Shown one piece after another: positions 47,038 through 54,942 of a stretch of 64,000 bases of DNA. Within the stretch, counting starts at the first letter, position 1. The number at the start of each line of letters is the position of its first letter. This DNA is from Bradyrhizobium sp. AUGA SZCCT0283 (GTDB lineage: Bacteria; Pseudomonadota; Alphaproteobacteria; Rhizobiales; Xanthobacteraceae). A model generated the notes under the pieces. That model made no database searches. It had not been told where the DNA came from and saw nothing but the letters and a program-made list of their open reading frames with translations. The position numbers and the translations under genes are program-made. The stretch spans positions 217,400 to 281,399 of the forward strand of contig NZ_JAFCLU010000008.1 of assembly GCF_018130385.1 (NCBI RefSeq), in the 5' to 3' direction.

Positions 47038-47406
47038 ATGCTTTACGCCATCCTTTGCTATCACGACGAAGACACCGTCGGTTCCTGGACCAAGGAACAG
47101 GACGCCGAGGTCATGACGAAGCTCGCCGTCGTGCAGGACAAGCTCGCCAAGCAGGGCCGGCTCGGTCCGGTCGCGCGGCTGTTGCCGACCACGGCGGCGA
47201 CCACGCTGCGCAAGGATGATCCGCCGCTGGTGCTCGACGGCCCCTATGCCGAAACCAAGGAGCAATTGCTCGGCTTCTATGTCGTCGACTGCAAGAATCT
47301 CGACGAGGCGCTCGACGTTGCGCGCGATCTCGGAGCTGCCAATCCCGGCGGGGCCTATGAGATTCGGCCCGTCGGCCTGCTCCGGCCGGGGAGTGTGCCG
47401 TCGTGA
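47038..47406 (+). CDS. DGPF-type YCII protein, partner of the ECF sigma factor
   Basis: A 122-residue YCII-related protein, MLYAILCYHDEDT, with the DGPF-like motif LDGPYAETKEQLLGFYVVD and the closing GGAYEIRPV. Such proteins sit next to ECF42 sigma factors. Its stop overlaps the sigma factor's GTG start by 4 bases (GTGA). The biochemical role is unproven. The start at 47038 is chosen for the family start; an ATG at 47026 exists. Confidence 0.88.
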   Translation: MLYAILCYHDEDTVGSWTKEQDAEVMTKLAVVQDKLAKQGRLGPVARLLPTTAATTLRKDDPPLVLDGPYAETKEQLLGFYVVDCKNLDEALDVARDLGAANPGGAYEIRPVGLLRPGSVPS

Positions 47407-48674
47407 CCGACGCCGCCTGGATCGATGCCGCGCTGACTTCGGCGCGCCCCCAGGCGGTCGGCGCATTGCTGCGCTATTTCCGCAATCTCGACACCGCCGA
47501 GGAGGCGTTTCAGAACGCCTGCCTGCGCGCGCTGAAGAGCTGGCCGCAGAACGGCCCGCCGCGCGATCCCGCGGCGTGGCTGATCATGGTCGGGCGCAAT
47601 GTCGCGATCGACGATATCAGACGGAGCAAGAAGCAGGAGGCGCTGCCGGAGGACGAGGCGATCTCCGATCTCGATGACGCCGAGGAACAGCTGGCCGAGC
47701 GGCTCGACGGGTCGCATTATCGCGACGACATCCTGCGCCTGTTGTTCATCTGCTGCCATCCGGAGCTGCCGGCGACGCAGCAGATCGCGCTCGCGCTGCG
47801 CATCGTCTCGGGGCTCACGGTCAAGCAGATCGCGCGCGCCTTCCTGGTCTCGGAAGCCGCGATGGAGCAGCGCATCACGCGGGCGAAGGCACGGGTCGCC
47901 GACGCCAACGTGCCGTTCGAAACGCCGGGCGCGGTGGAGCGCTCTGAACGCCTCACCTCCGTCGCCGCCATGATCTACCTGATCTTCAACGAGGGCTATT
48001 CGGCCTCAGGCGATACCGCCGAGATACGCGCGCCCTTGTGCGAGGAAGCCATTCGGCTGGCCCGGCTGCTGCTGCGGCTGTTCCAGAGCGAGCCGGAGAT
48101 CATGGGGCTGACCGCGCTGCTGCTGATACAGCATGCGCGGGCCGCGGCGCGGTTCGACGCCGATGGTGCGGTGATCCTGCTCGACGATCAGGACCGTTCC
48201 AAGTGGAACAAGTCGCTCATTGCCGAGGGTCTGGCGCTGATCGACAAGGCGATGCGCCATCGCCGCAGCGGGCCCTACCAGGTACAGGCCGCGATCGCGG
48301 CGTTGCACGCCCGCGCCGAAAAGCCCGAGGATACCGACTGGACCCAGATCGACCTGCTTTATGGCGCGCTCGAGATCATGCAGCCGTCGCCGGTGGTGAC
48401 GCTGAACCGTGCGGTCGCCGTATCCAAGGTGCGGGGACCGCAGGCCGCGCTCGACATGATCGAACCGCTGGCGCCGCGGCTGTCGAACTATTTTCATTTC
48501 TTCGGCGTGCGCGGCGCCTTCCTGATGCAGCTCGGCCGCAACGACGAGGCCCGCACCGCGTTCGACCGCGCCATCGCGCTGGCCAACACCTCGGCCGAAG
48601 CCGCCCACATCCGCATGCACCTCGACCGCCTGCAGCGCGACAGCCAGCCCCGCGGCAAAAAGGCGGGGAAGTAG
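47403..48674 (+). CDS. ECF RNA polymerase sigma factor, ECF42-like with C-terminal TPR-like extension
   Basis: A 423-residue sigma factor with a GTG start. Region 2 is LLRYFRNLDTAEEAFQNACLRALKSW (about 22-47) and PAAWLIMVGRNVAIDDIRRS; region 4 is TVKQIARAFLVSEAAMEQRITRAK (about 140-165). The long helical extension (about 180-420), with ENEGY-like FNEGYSASG and repeated helices such as ALDMIEPLAPRL, is the hallmark of ECF42. ECF42 members lack an anti-sigma factor and control their DGPF neighbours. Translationally coupled to the DGPF gene. Confidence 0.9.
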   Translation: MTDAAWIDAALTSARPQAVGALLRYFRNLDTAEEAFQNACLRALKSWPQNGPPRDPAAWLIMVGRNVAIDDIRRSKKQEALPEDEAISDLDDAEEQLAERLDGSHYRDDILRLLFICCHPELPATQQIALALRIVSGLTVKQIARAFLVSEAAMEQRITRAKARVADANVPFETPGAVERSERLTSVAAMIYLIFNEGYSASGDTAEIRAPLCEEAIRLARLLLRLFQSEPEIMGLTALLLIQHARAAARFDADGAVILLDDQDRSKWNKSLIAEGLALIDKAMRHRRSGPYQVQAAIAALHARAEKPEDTDWTQIDLLYGALEIMQPSPVVTLNRAVAVSKVRGPQAALDMIEPLAPRLSNYFHFFGVRGAFLMQLGRNDEARTAFDRAIALANTSAEAAHIRMHLDRLQRDSQPRGKKAGK

Positions 48675-48679
48675 GCGTT

Positions 48680-48885
48680 TTCCTTCTCCCACCCAACTCG
48701 GGTCTACCCGAGTTGGGCACTTTAAAATGTCGAAGTCGGATAAATCCGACTTCGCTGGGAGAAGGTGGCGCGCGAAGCGCGCTGGATGAGGGGTTCTCTC
48801 CGCGGAGACAGACCCTCATCCGTCTCGAATGAGCTGATGCTCATTCGATCCACCCTCGCCCACAAGGGGAGAAGGGAAGAGCGGC
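48680..48885. repeat. Composite palindromic intergenic repeat
   Basis: About 200 bases open with CCTTCTCCC (48681-48689) and close with GGGAGAAGG (48878-48886). Nested perfect hairpins are CCCAACTCGGG-TCTA-CCCGAGTTGGG (48691-48717) and AAGTCGGA-TAAA-TCCGACTT (48730-48749), plus GCGCGCGAAGCGCGC. It fills the 301-base gap between the sigma factor and DoxX genes. A dispersed repeat is likely, and its hairpins may end transcription. Confidence 0.7.
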
Positions 48886-48975
48886 AGAACTGAAAAAATT
48901 CACCGCGTCTGTCGGTTTCCGCTCCCCTCGTTCGTCTTGAATCCGAACAGCCATTCAAGACAACGGGGATTAGTC

Positions 48976-49389
48976 ATGACTGTCATCGCCGAAACCCTTC
49001 CGGCCTCTAGGTCCGCACGCTGGGCCGGCCGCATCCTCTCCGGCCTCGTCATCGTGTTCCTGATGATCGATGGCGCCATCAAGCTGGTGCCATGGCCGAT
49101 CGTCACCGAGACCATGGACAGGATGGGCTATGGTTCGAGCGAAACGCTGGCGCGGAGTCTCGGCCTCATCACCATCGTCTGCACCGTGCTCTATTCGATC
49201 CCGCCGACCTCGATCCTCGGCGCGATCCTGCTTACCGGCTATCTCGGCGGCGCCATGGCCTCGCATGTGCGGATCGGCAGTCCCCTGTTCACCCACACGC
49301 TGTTCGGACTTTATCTCGGCCTGATGGTGTGGGGCGGGCTGTGGCTGCGCGACAACAACCTGCGCGGCTTGATCCCGTTCCGCCGCTGA
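48976..49389 (+). CDS. DoxX family membrane protein
   Basis: A 137-residue protein with four predicted membrane helices: ILSGLVIVFLMIDGAIKLV, SLGLITIVCTVLYSIP, TSILGAILLTGYLGGAMASH and HTLFGLYLGLMVWGGLWL. The chain pattern (SGLVIVFLMIDGAIKL at the first helix, LLTGYLGGA in the third) matches DoxX-like proteins of unknown redox or membrane role. It lies in the same direction as the sigma factor gene and next to SRPBCC and VOC genes, common company for ECF42-type loci. Confidence 0.85.
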   Translation: MTVIAETLPASRSARWAGRILSGLVIVFLMIDGAIKLVPWPIVTETMDRMGYGSSETLARSLGLITIVCTVLYSIPPTSILGAILLTGYLGGAMASHVRIGSPLFTHTLFGLYLGLMVWGGLWLRDNNLRGLIPFRR

Positions 49390-49427
49390 TTTGATATCAA
49401 CGATAGACTTCACATAAGGAGCCAGAC

Positions 49428-49961
49428 ATGTTCGACATCGTTACCGTCGCCGTCATACTGGCGATTGCCATTGCCGCGGTGCTCATTTTCGCTGCGACCA
49501 GACCGAATACGCTGCGGGTGCAGCGCGCGACCAGCATCAAGGCGCCGGCGGAAATGATTTTTCCGCTGATCAACGATTTTCACCAGTGGAGAAGCTGGTC
49601 GCCGTATGAAAACAAGGATCCGGCGATGAAGCGCACCTATGGCGGGGCGGAGCGCGGCAAGGGCGCGGTCTATGCCTGGGACGGCGACAAGAATGTCGGT
49701 TCCGGCCGCATGGAAATTCTCGAAGCCTCCGCACCGCAAAAGATCGTCATCAAGCTCGATTTCTTCACGCCGTTCGAGGGCCATAACACCGCCGAGTTCA
49801 CAATGCTGCCGCAGGGCGATGGCACCCATGTCACATGGCTGATGCATGGTCCCGCGCGCTTCGTGACCAGGCTGATCCAGGTCTTCATGAACCTGGACAA
49901 GATGATTGGCCGGGATTTCGAAGCCGGTCTTGCCAATCTGAAGAAGCTCACCGAGAAATAA
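49428..49961 (+). CDS. Membrane-anchored SRPBCC (START-like) protein
   Basis: A 177-residue protein: one N-terminal membrane helix (TVAVILAIAIAAVLIFAAT) followed by an SRPBCC ligand-binding domain (RVQRATSIKAPAEMIFPLINDFHQWRSWSPYE and ALIGRDFEAGLANLKKL-like end). SRPBCC proteins bind hydrophobic ligands in a deep pocket. It is 38 bases after the DoxX gene and 37 bases before the VOC gene, suggesting an operon. Confidence 0.87.
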   Translation: MFDIVTVAVILAIAIAAVLIFAATRPNTLRVQRATSIKAPAEMIFPLINDFHQWRSWSPYENKDPAMKRTYGGAERGKGAVYAWDGDKNVGSGRMEILEASAPQKIVIKLDFFTPFEGHNTAEFTMLPQGDGTHVTWLMHGPARFVTRLIQVFMNLDKMIGRDFEAGLANLKKLTEK

Positions 49962-49998
49962 ATCGTCACTCGGATATCAGTTACCCAAGGAGCCAGCG

Positions 49999-50412
49999 AT
50001 GCAGGTCAATCCCTATCTGTTCTACAACGGCAATTGCGAGGAAGCGCTGAAGTACTATCAAAAGGCGCTCGGCGCCCAGATCGAGGCCATGATGCCGTAT
50101 GGCGATGGACCCGCCGAGATGCCGATCCCGGCGGACTGGAAGACGAAGATCATGCATGCCCGCATCACCATCGACGGCGAGGTGCTGATGGCGTCCGACG
50201 CCACGCCCGGCGATTACCATCAGCCGCAGGGCTTTTCGGTTGCGCTTGCGGTCGAGAATCCCGCGGACGCCGAGCGCCGCTTCAACGCGCTCGCGGAAGG
50301 CGGCACGGTGCGGATGCCGTTCGGCAAGACCTTCTTCTCCAACGGGTTCGGCATGTGCGTCGACAAGTTCGGCATTCCCTGGATGGTGAATTGCCCGAAG
50401 GAGGACATGTAA
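49999..50412 (+). CDS. VOC/PhnB-like protein
   Basis: A 137-residue glyoxalase/bleomycin-resistance-fold protein of the PhnB group. It starts MQVNPYLFYNGNCEEALKYYQKALG; HARITIDGEVLMASDATPG and GTVRMPFGKTFFSNGFGMCVDKFGIPWMVN complete the two beta-alpha-beta modules. The PhnB group has no proven role. It is the last gene of the sigma-DoxX-SRPBCC-VOC run and is followed by a palindromic repeat. Confidence 0.9.
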   Translation: MQVNPYLFYNGNCEEALKYYQKALGAQIEAMMPYGDGPAEMPIPADWKTKIMHARITIDGEVLMASDATPGDYHQPQGFSVALAVENPADAERRFNALAEGGTVRMPFGKTFFSNGFGMCVDKFGIPWMVNCPKEDM

Positions 50413-50424
50413 AGCGTGACTCGC

Positions 50425-50509
50425 AGGGTGGGCAAAGCGAAGCGTGCCCACCATCGGTGCTTCAGGGAAGGCGGTAGGCACGGCGCAAGTGCGCCTTTGC
50501 CCACCCTAC
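50425..50509. repeat. Palindromic intergenic repeat, family A (copy 1)
   Basis: AGGGTGGGCAAAG (50425-50437) pairs perfectly with CTTTGCCCACCCT; inner GTGCCCACC and GGTAGGCAC-like arms follow. Two more copies are at 54838-54928 and 62335-62425. It lies between convergent VOC and ClpP-like genes. Confidence 0.85.
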
Positions 50510-50524
50510 GAAATCTACGAAATC

Positions 50525-50962
50525 CTACCTGCACCGCGGATAGATCGCGGCGAGTTCGCGCCCGCGCAACAGCAACAGCCGCGAGGTCAGGCCGCCGCGG
50601 CGGCTGATCCAGTCCCGCACCGGCGCCGGGTAGGCTTCCTGCACCGCGCGCGAGGCCTCCGGTTCGGCATAGATCCGGCCGCGGCGGTCGATCGAGCGCG
50701 CGGCGTGAAATCCCAGCACCGCGCGGCGCGTCACGCAGATGCGCTCCTCCGGGATCGTCATCAGCACCAGCGTGCAGGCCGACAGGCATGGCCCGTCGAT
50801 CACCACCCGCTCGCCGGATTGGCGCACGCGATCGAACAGTTCGAGAAACGGTCCGACCTGTCCGCCGGGGCTGGCGAGAATGCGAATCTCGGCCCGCACC
50901 GGCACGATTGCCGCAAACAGCGCGGCGGCGACTACGATTACCTTGATGACCGCCATTCGCAT
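50525..50962 (-). CDS. Secreted ClpP-fold protein (second paralogue)
   Basis: A 145-residue protein with a signal peptide (MRMAVIKVIVVAAALFAAIVPVRA) and a strong ribosome site (AAGGAG). It shows the ClpP features more clearly than the copy at 14.4 kb: SPGG (31-34), as in the ClpP oxyanion loop, Ser61 in GPCLSACT, His86 in AVLGFHAA (25 residues on, the same spacing as in ClpP) and Glu136 in RGREL. Two cysteines flank the serine. A periplasmic serine peptidase or a non-catalytic relative is possible. It diverges from nothing; its 3' end faces the VOC gene. Confidence 0.72.
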   Translation of the reverse strand: MRMAVIKVIVVAAALFAAIVPVRAEIRILASPGGQVGPFLELFDRVRQSGERVVIDGPCLSACTLVLMTIPEERICVTRRAVLGFHAARSIDRRGRIYAEPEASRAVQEAYPAPVRDWISRRGGLTSRLLLLRGRELAAIYPRCR

Positions 50963-51026
50963 GTGCAGCTCCTTCGTCAGCACTGCCCTCCCGGCCAGTT
51001 ACGCTGAGATATGTGGCAAGGTTTCG

Positions 51027-52043
51027 TCAATCCTCCGAGTCGGAAACGCCGGCCTCCGCGAATGTCGCCATTCCGGCATGGCAGGCCAGCGCGGCGCGCG
51101 CCAGCAGGATCGCGACCCCCGCGCCGGACGCCTCGCCGAGCCGCATTCTGAGGTCGAGCAGCGGAGGCAGCTTCAGTTCGCGCAGGAGATCGCGGTGGCC
51201 GGATTCGGCCGAGACGTGCCCGGCGCGGCAATGATCGAGCGCGCCTGCATCAAGACGTGCGAGCGGCAGCACCGCGGATGTCGCCACGAAACCGTCGAGC
51301 AGCACCGGGACGCGATGCCGCCGCGCGGCGAGCACGGCGCCGGCGATCGCCGCGAGCTCGCGGCCGCCAAGGGCTGCCGCCACCGCCAGCGGATCGCCGA
51401 GGATGCCGCGATGGAAATGCAGCGCGGTCTCGATCGCCGCACGTTTGCGCGCCAGCCCGTGGTCGTCGACGCCGGTGCCGCGGCCGGCCCAGCGCGCCGC
51501 GCCGCCGCCGAGCAGGGCCGCGCACAGCATGGCCGCCGTCGTCGTGTTCGCGATGCCCATCTCACCGACCGCCAGCAGGTCGCAATCGTCAGGCACGGTG
51601 CGATATCCGGCGTCGACCGCTGCGAGAAATTCGTCCGTGCTCATCGCCGCCGCCTCGGTGAAATCGCGCGTCGGCCGTTCGAGTTCGATCGGCACCACCC
51701 GCAGCTCGGCGGCGGCGGCTTTGGCGATCTGGTTGATGGCCGCGCCGCCTGCGGCAAAATTCGCCACCATCTGCGCGGTGACGGCCTGCGGATAGGCCGA
51801 GACGCCGCGTGCGGCGACGCCGTGATTGCCGGCGAACACGGCGATGGTGATGCGTTCCAGAAGCGGCTTTTCGCGGCCCTGCCATTGCGCCAGCCAGATC
51901 GCAAGTTCTTCGAGGCGGCCGAGGCTGCCAGGCGGCTTTGTCAGATTCTGTTGCCGCTGCGCGGCCATGTCAGCGAATCGCCGATCGCCGCGGGGCAGGT
52001 CGCGACAGAAGGCGCGGATGTCGTCTAGACTGGCAAACTGCAT
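51027..52043 (-). CDS. cobT: Nicotinate-nucleotide-dimethylbenzimidazole phosphoribosyltransferase
   Basis: A 338-residue enzyme of full length. LTKPPGSLGRLEELAIWLAQW at the start, AGNHGVAARGVSAYPQAVT, VGEMGIANTTTAAMLCAALLGG and the C-terminal glutamate region (LDLRMRLGEASGAGVAILLARAA) match CobT. It activates dimethylbenzimidazole for the lower ligand of cobalamin. It diverges from cobS with only 55 bases between, and no cobalamin riboswitch fits in that space. Confidence 0.95.
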   Translation of the reverse strand: MQFASLDDIRAFCRDLPRGDRRFADMAAQRQQNLTKPPGSLGRLEELAIWLAQWQGREKPLLERITIAVFAGNHGVAARGVSAYPQAVTAQMVANFAAGGAAINQIAKAAAAELRVVPIELERPTRDFTEAAAMSTDEFLAAVDAGYRTVPDDCDLLAVGEMGIANTTTAAMLCAALLGGGAARWAGRGTGVDDHGLARKRAAIETALHFHRGILGDPLAVAAALGGRELAAIAGAVLAARRHRVPVLLDGFVATSAVLPLARLDAGALDHCRAGHVSAESGHRDLLRELKLPPLLDLRMRLGEASGAGVAILLARAALACHAGMATFAEAGVSDSED

Positions 52044-52098
52044 GCGATTCTCTCGTCGAATCGGGGCCGCACGCTAGAACGATTCTCCGGACATCTCC

Positions 52099-52857
52099 AT
52101 GAATGAATGGTTCGACGATTTCAAAACCGCCGTCGCGTTCCTGACGCGGCTGCCGATGCCGCATCCGGATGGCGCGATGCCGCAGAATTTCGTGCGCGCG
52201 CACCGGATGTTTCCGGTGGTCGGCGCGCTGATCGGCGCCGCGATAGGATTGCTATGCCTCGGCCTGCGATCGATCGGCGTGCCCGATCTGGCGGCCGCAG
52301 CGCTGGCGCTGGGCGGCAGCGCCATCGTCACCGGCGCGTTGCACGAGGATGGTTTAGCCGACGTCGCCGACGGATTCGGCGGCGGCCGCAATCTCGAATC
52401 CAAGCTGGAGATCATGCGCGACAGCCGGCTCGGCACCTATGGCGCCATGATCCTGCTGGTGAGCTTTGCTGCGAAAGTCTCCGCGCTGGCGGCGATCCCG
52501 GACGGCCACGTCATCCCGAGCCTGATTGCGGCGCATGCGCTGGGGCGCGGCATCTTGCCCGCGATGTCGTTGAACCTGCCTTATGCGCGCAAGGATGGAT
52601 TGGCCCGCAACGCCGGCCAGCCCGATGCGGCGACGGCGGCCATCGCCGGCGGGCTGGCGCTGCTGATCGCGCTGGCGTCGCTGTCATGGAGCAACGCGTT
52701 GTGGGCGGCGGTGGTGGCGGGCTTGAGCGGGCTCGCCATCGCGTGGCTGGCGCTGCGGCAGATCGGCGGCCAGACCGGCGATGTGCTCGGCGGCGCCGAG
52801 CAGGTGGCCGAGACCGCGATCCTTGTCCTGCTCGCCGCACGGCTGGCGTCGCCATGA
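52099..52857 (+). CDS. cobS: Adenosylcobinamide-GDP ribazoletransferase
   Basis: A 252-residue membrane enzyme. LPMPHPDGAMPQNF, the metal site ALHEDGLADVADGFGGG (about 77-93), and several hydrophobic helices (LIGAAIGLLCLGL, AALALGGSAIVTG) are typical of CobS, which joins adenosylcobinamide-GDP to alpha-ribazole at the inner membrane. Its stop overlaps the phosphatase start by 4 bases (ATGA). Confidence 0.95.
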   Translation: MNEWFDDFKTAVAFLTRLPMPHPDGAMPQNFVRAHRMFPVVGALIGAAIGLLCLGLRSIGVPDLAAAALALGGSAIVTGALHEDGLADVADGFGGGRNLESKLEIMRDSRLGTYGAMILLVSFAAKVSALAAIPDGHVIPSLIAAHALGRGILPAMSLNLPYARKDGLARNAGQPDAATAAIAGGLALLIALASLSWSNALWAAVVAGLSGLAIAWLALRQIGGQTGDVLGGAEQVAETAILVLLAARLASP

Positions 52858-53423
52858 ACGTCCAGACAAATCTCTGGCTGATCCGCCACGCGCCGGTCGA
52901 CGGACCGCGCGGCGTGATTCACGGACCCGACGCGCCGACCGATCTTGGCGATGCCGCAGGTTTTGCCGCGCTCAAGGCAAGATTGCCGGGAGGCGCTTTT
53001 GCGGTGTGCAGCCCGGCGCGCCGCACGCGGGAGACGGCCGAAAGGCTGGGTCTCGTTGCGGTCGAACAGACAGCCTTTCGCGAGCAGGATTTTGGCGCGT
53101 GGACCGGACGTCGTCACAACGAACTCGAACGCGAACTCGGCCCGGCCTATCGCGCGTTCTGGGAGTCGCCCGCGAGCAACCGGCCGCCCGGCGGCGAAAG
53201 TTTCGTCGATCAGATCGCGCGCGCGAGCGCCGGCCTTGCGCTGCTGCCCGCAGGGGAAGCGATCCTCGTCGTGCATTCCGGCACCATCCGCGCCGTGCTC
53301 GCCATCGCGCTCGATCTTGCGCCCGAGCAGGCGCTGCGCTTCGTGATCGATCCGCTGTCGCTGACGCGCGTCGATCGGCTGGAGGACGGCTGGCGTGTGG
53401 TTGCGGTGAATACGCGCTGGTAG
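52854..53423 (+). CDS. cobC: Histidine phosphatase family protein (CobC-like)
   Basis: A 189-residue phosphatase. The active-site RHG motif reads LIRHAPVDG, the second histidine is in LVVHSGTIRAVLA, and EQDFGAWTGRRHNEL completes the family's middle. Overlap with cobS suggests alpha-ribazole-5'-phosphate phosphatase, the CobC role, although cytoplasmic phosphoglycerate-mutase-like activity cannot be ruled out. It is the last gene before the IS110 element. Confidence 0.85.
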   Translation: MNVQTNLWLIRHAPVDGPRGVIHGPDAPTDLGDAAGFAALKARLPGGAFAVCSPARRTRETAERLGLVAVEQTAFREQDFGAWTGRRHNELERELGPAYRAFWESPASNRPPGGESFVDQIARASAGLALLPAGEAILVVHSGTIRAVLAIALDLAPEQALRFVIDPLSLTRVDRLEDGWRVVAVNTRW

Positions 53424-53495
53424 ACAACACAGCCCGTAGCAACCATTAGATCGATTGATTGTGGGCAATGGGATCGTCAGCTTGCTTGCAAGCAT

Positions 53496-53593
53496 GACGT
53501 CGTACTCGCCGCCGTCAAGGCGTGGCCTGGCGGCAGCGAGGGATGGGCGAGATTGAGCGACGGCCATCCTTGACGGCGGCCGCGCGCGACGTC
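53496..53593 (-). ncRNA. Structured 3' arm of the IS110 element (candidate bridge RNA region)
   Basis: GCCGCCGTCAAGG (53508-53520) pairs perfectly with CCTTGACGGCGGC (53568-53580), and an outer stem GACGTCG (53496-53502) / CGACGTC (53587-53593) leaves an internal loop of five against six bases. The shape, a long stem with an internal loop beside an IS110 recombinase, resembles a bridge RNA loop of the IS1111 type (3' side). Transcription is unproven. Confidence 0.35.
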
Positions 53594-53648
53594 GTGAGCA
53601 CGGCGTGCAAGGACGAAGACAAATGCTCCGGGCGAACCAAAACTTGAG

Positions 53649-54626
53649 TTAGGCGGTCGATGGATTCGTGGTGCGTGCGGCAGGTGGCTCACCTTGCCAA
53701 GGTGTGCCGCGCGCCACGACGGTGTTGACGAAAATGAGCAATTTCCTGGCGCAGGCGACCAGCGCGCGCTTGTGCTCTTTGCCCGCGGCCCTCAGTCGTT
53801 GATAAAGGGCGATGAGCTGCGGGTTCCAGCGCATGGAGGCCGGCAGCGCCGCCAAGTAGAGCGCGCGGCGCAAGCGGTCGCGGCCACCGTCGATGTGACG
53901 GGCGCCAACCTGATCGCCGCTGTCATCGTCATAGGGGGCTAGCCCGGCGAGTGCCGCGGCTTGCTCGCGAGTGAGCTGGCCAATCTCGGGCATTCGCACC
54001 AGGATGGCGACCGCGGTCGGCAACCCCGCGCCGCCGACGCTGTGGATCAGTTCCAGCCGCTCGGCGAGATCGGGATACTGGCGGATCGCCGCCACCAAAG
54101 CTTTGAGTTCGGTCCTCGCGCGCTTGGCCAGGCGGGCGATATCTTCTTTCCATACCGCCCGGATTCGCTCGTTGCGGCAGGTCTCGATCCGGTTTTTGAG
54201 CTTCATGATATCCTCGCCGATCTGATCGATCATTGTCAGCTGCTCGGCAAACGGCGATAGCCGGGGATCTGGCGCCGGATAAATCTGCCTGACCGCAGCG
54301 GTGCAGGCGGCGATCAGCGCGGCATCGATCTTGTCGTTCTTGGCCCGTCGCAAGTGGAACTTGGCATAGGCGCGCACTTGTGCCGGCTGAAACACGACCA
54401 CCACAAACCGCTTGCGCCGAAGCGCGGCGACCACTGGCTGTTCGTAACCGCCGCTCGCCTCGATCCCGATGCGTTTGATTTTGTGGCGCTGCAGCCACTC
54501 CAGCAATACCTTGTGGCCTTCTGCAGTGTTCTCAACCTGCAACTGCTCGCAGCTGCCATCGATTGCCACGTCGAGCTTCCGTTTGCCGGTATCGATCCCG
54601 GCACAGACTGTGATACGCTTGGCCAT
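53649..54626 (-). CDS. IS110-family transposase (DEDD recombinase)
   Basis: A 325-residue recombinase. The RuvC-like N domain has Asp12 (CAGIDTGKRKLDVAI), Glu56 (IGIEASGGYE) and Asp98/Asp101 (AKNDKIDAALIA). The C-terminal Tnp_20 part has LIHSVGGAGLPTAVAIL and APYDDDSGDQVGARHI, with the family serine in DSG. It looks intact. A ribosome site (GGGAGGGTTCGAGGAAG) precedes the ATG. IS110 enzymes are guided by an RNA encoded in the element. Confidence 0.95.
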   Translation of the reverse strand: MAKRITVCAGIDTGKRKLDVAIDGSCEQLQVENTAEGHKVLLEWLQRHKIKRIGIEASGGYEQPVVAALRRKRFVVVVFQPAQVRAYAKFHLRRAKNDKIDAALIAACTAAVRQIYPAPDPRLSPFAEQLTMIDQIGEDIMKLKNRIETCRNERIRAVWKEDIARLAKRARTELKALVAAIRQYPDLAERLELIHSVGGAGLPTAVAILVRMPEIGQLTREQAAALAGLAPYDDDSGDQVGARHIDGGRDRLRRALYLAALPASMRWNPQLIALYQRLRAAGKEHKRALVACARKLLIFVNTVVARGTPWQGEPPAARTTNPSTA

Positions 54627-54837
54627 CTTCCTCGAACCCTCCCTTGTGAATGCGAACCTAAAGTTCGTTCAACCATCCGGGTCCCGATGAAGTGCCGATC
54701 GCGATCTTGCTACGAAAGACAGCCCTCAAGGCTTCGGTGGGCATCGATCCGATCAATCGGCGGCCCAGCCCGGGCGGCCACCCAGGCTGGGCCATTCCTC
54801 ACGGAACGACGCCACTTTAATCCTTCGCGCTAATACA
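54627..54837 (-). other. 5' non-coding arm of the IS110 element
   Basis: About 210 bases upstream of the transposase. They contain a perfect 9-bp stem GGCCCAGCC (54762-54770) / GGCTGGGCC (54785-54793) and no reading frame. In the IS110 subgroup the bridge RNA is encoded on this side; whether this arm or the 3' arm is used cannot be decided by eye. Confidence 0.45.
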
Positions 54838-54928
54838 AGGGTGGGCAAAGCGCAGCGTGCCCACGATTCAATACCCCGATGTTGATAAATGGTGGGCACG
54901 GCGCAAGTGCGCCTTTGTCCACCCTACG
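54838..54928. repeat. Palindromic intergenic repeat, family A (copy 2)
   Basis: GGGTGGGCAAAG at the left pairs with CTTTGTCCACCC at the right with one mismatch; inner GTGCCCACGATT / AAATGGTGGGCAC arms are kept. It abuts the IS110 element, so the element may have landed in or next to this repeat. Confidence 0.75.
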
Positions 54929-54942
54929 AAGTCTGCGAACTC

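Larger units (their letters stand above)
53480..54830 (-). mobile_element. IS110-family insertion element (approximate limits)
   Basis: A single transposase gene with long structured non-coding sequences on both sides: 225 bases downstream and about 210 upstream. The downstream part contains a 13-bp perfect inverted repeat and the upstream part a 9-bp one. No terminal inverted repeats or target duplications were found, which is normal for IS110. Ends are estimates. The element separates cobC from the SDR gene. Confidence 0.6.

Noticed and set aside
52044..52098. Cobalamin riboswitch before cobT or cobS
   Set aside because: Only 55 bases lie between the divergent starts, too few for a riboswitch, and no B12-box was seen.
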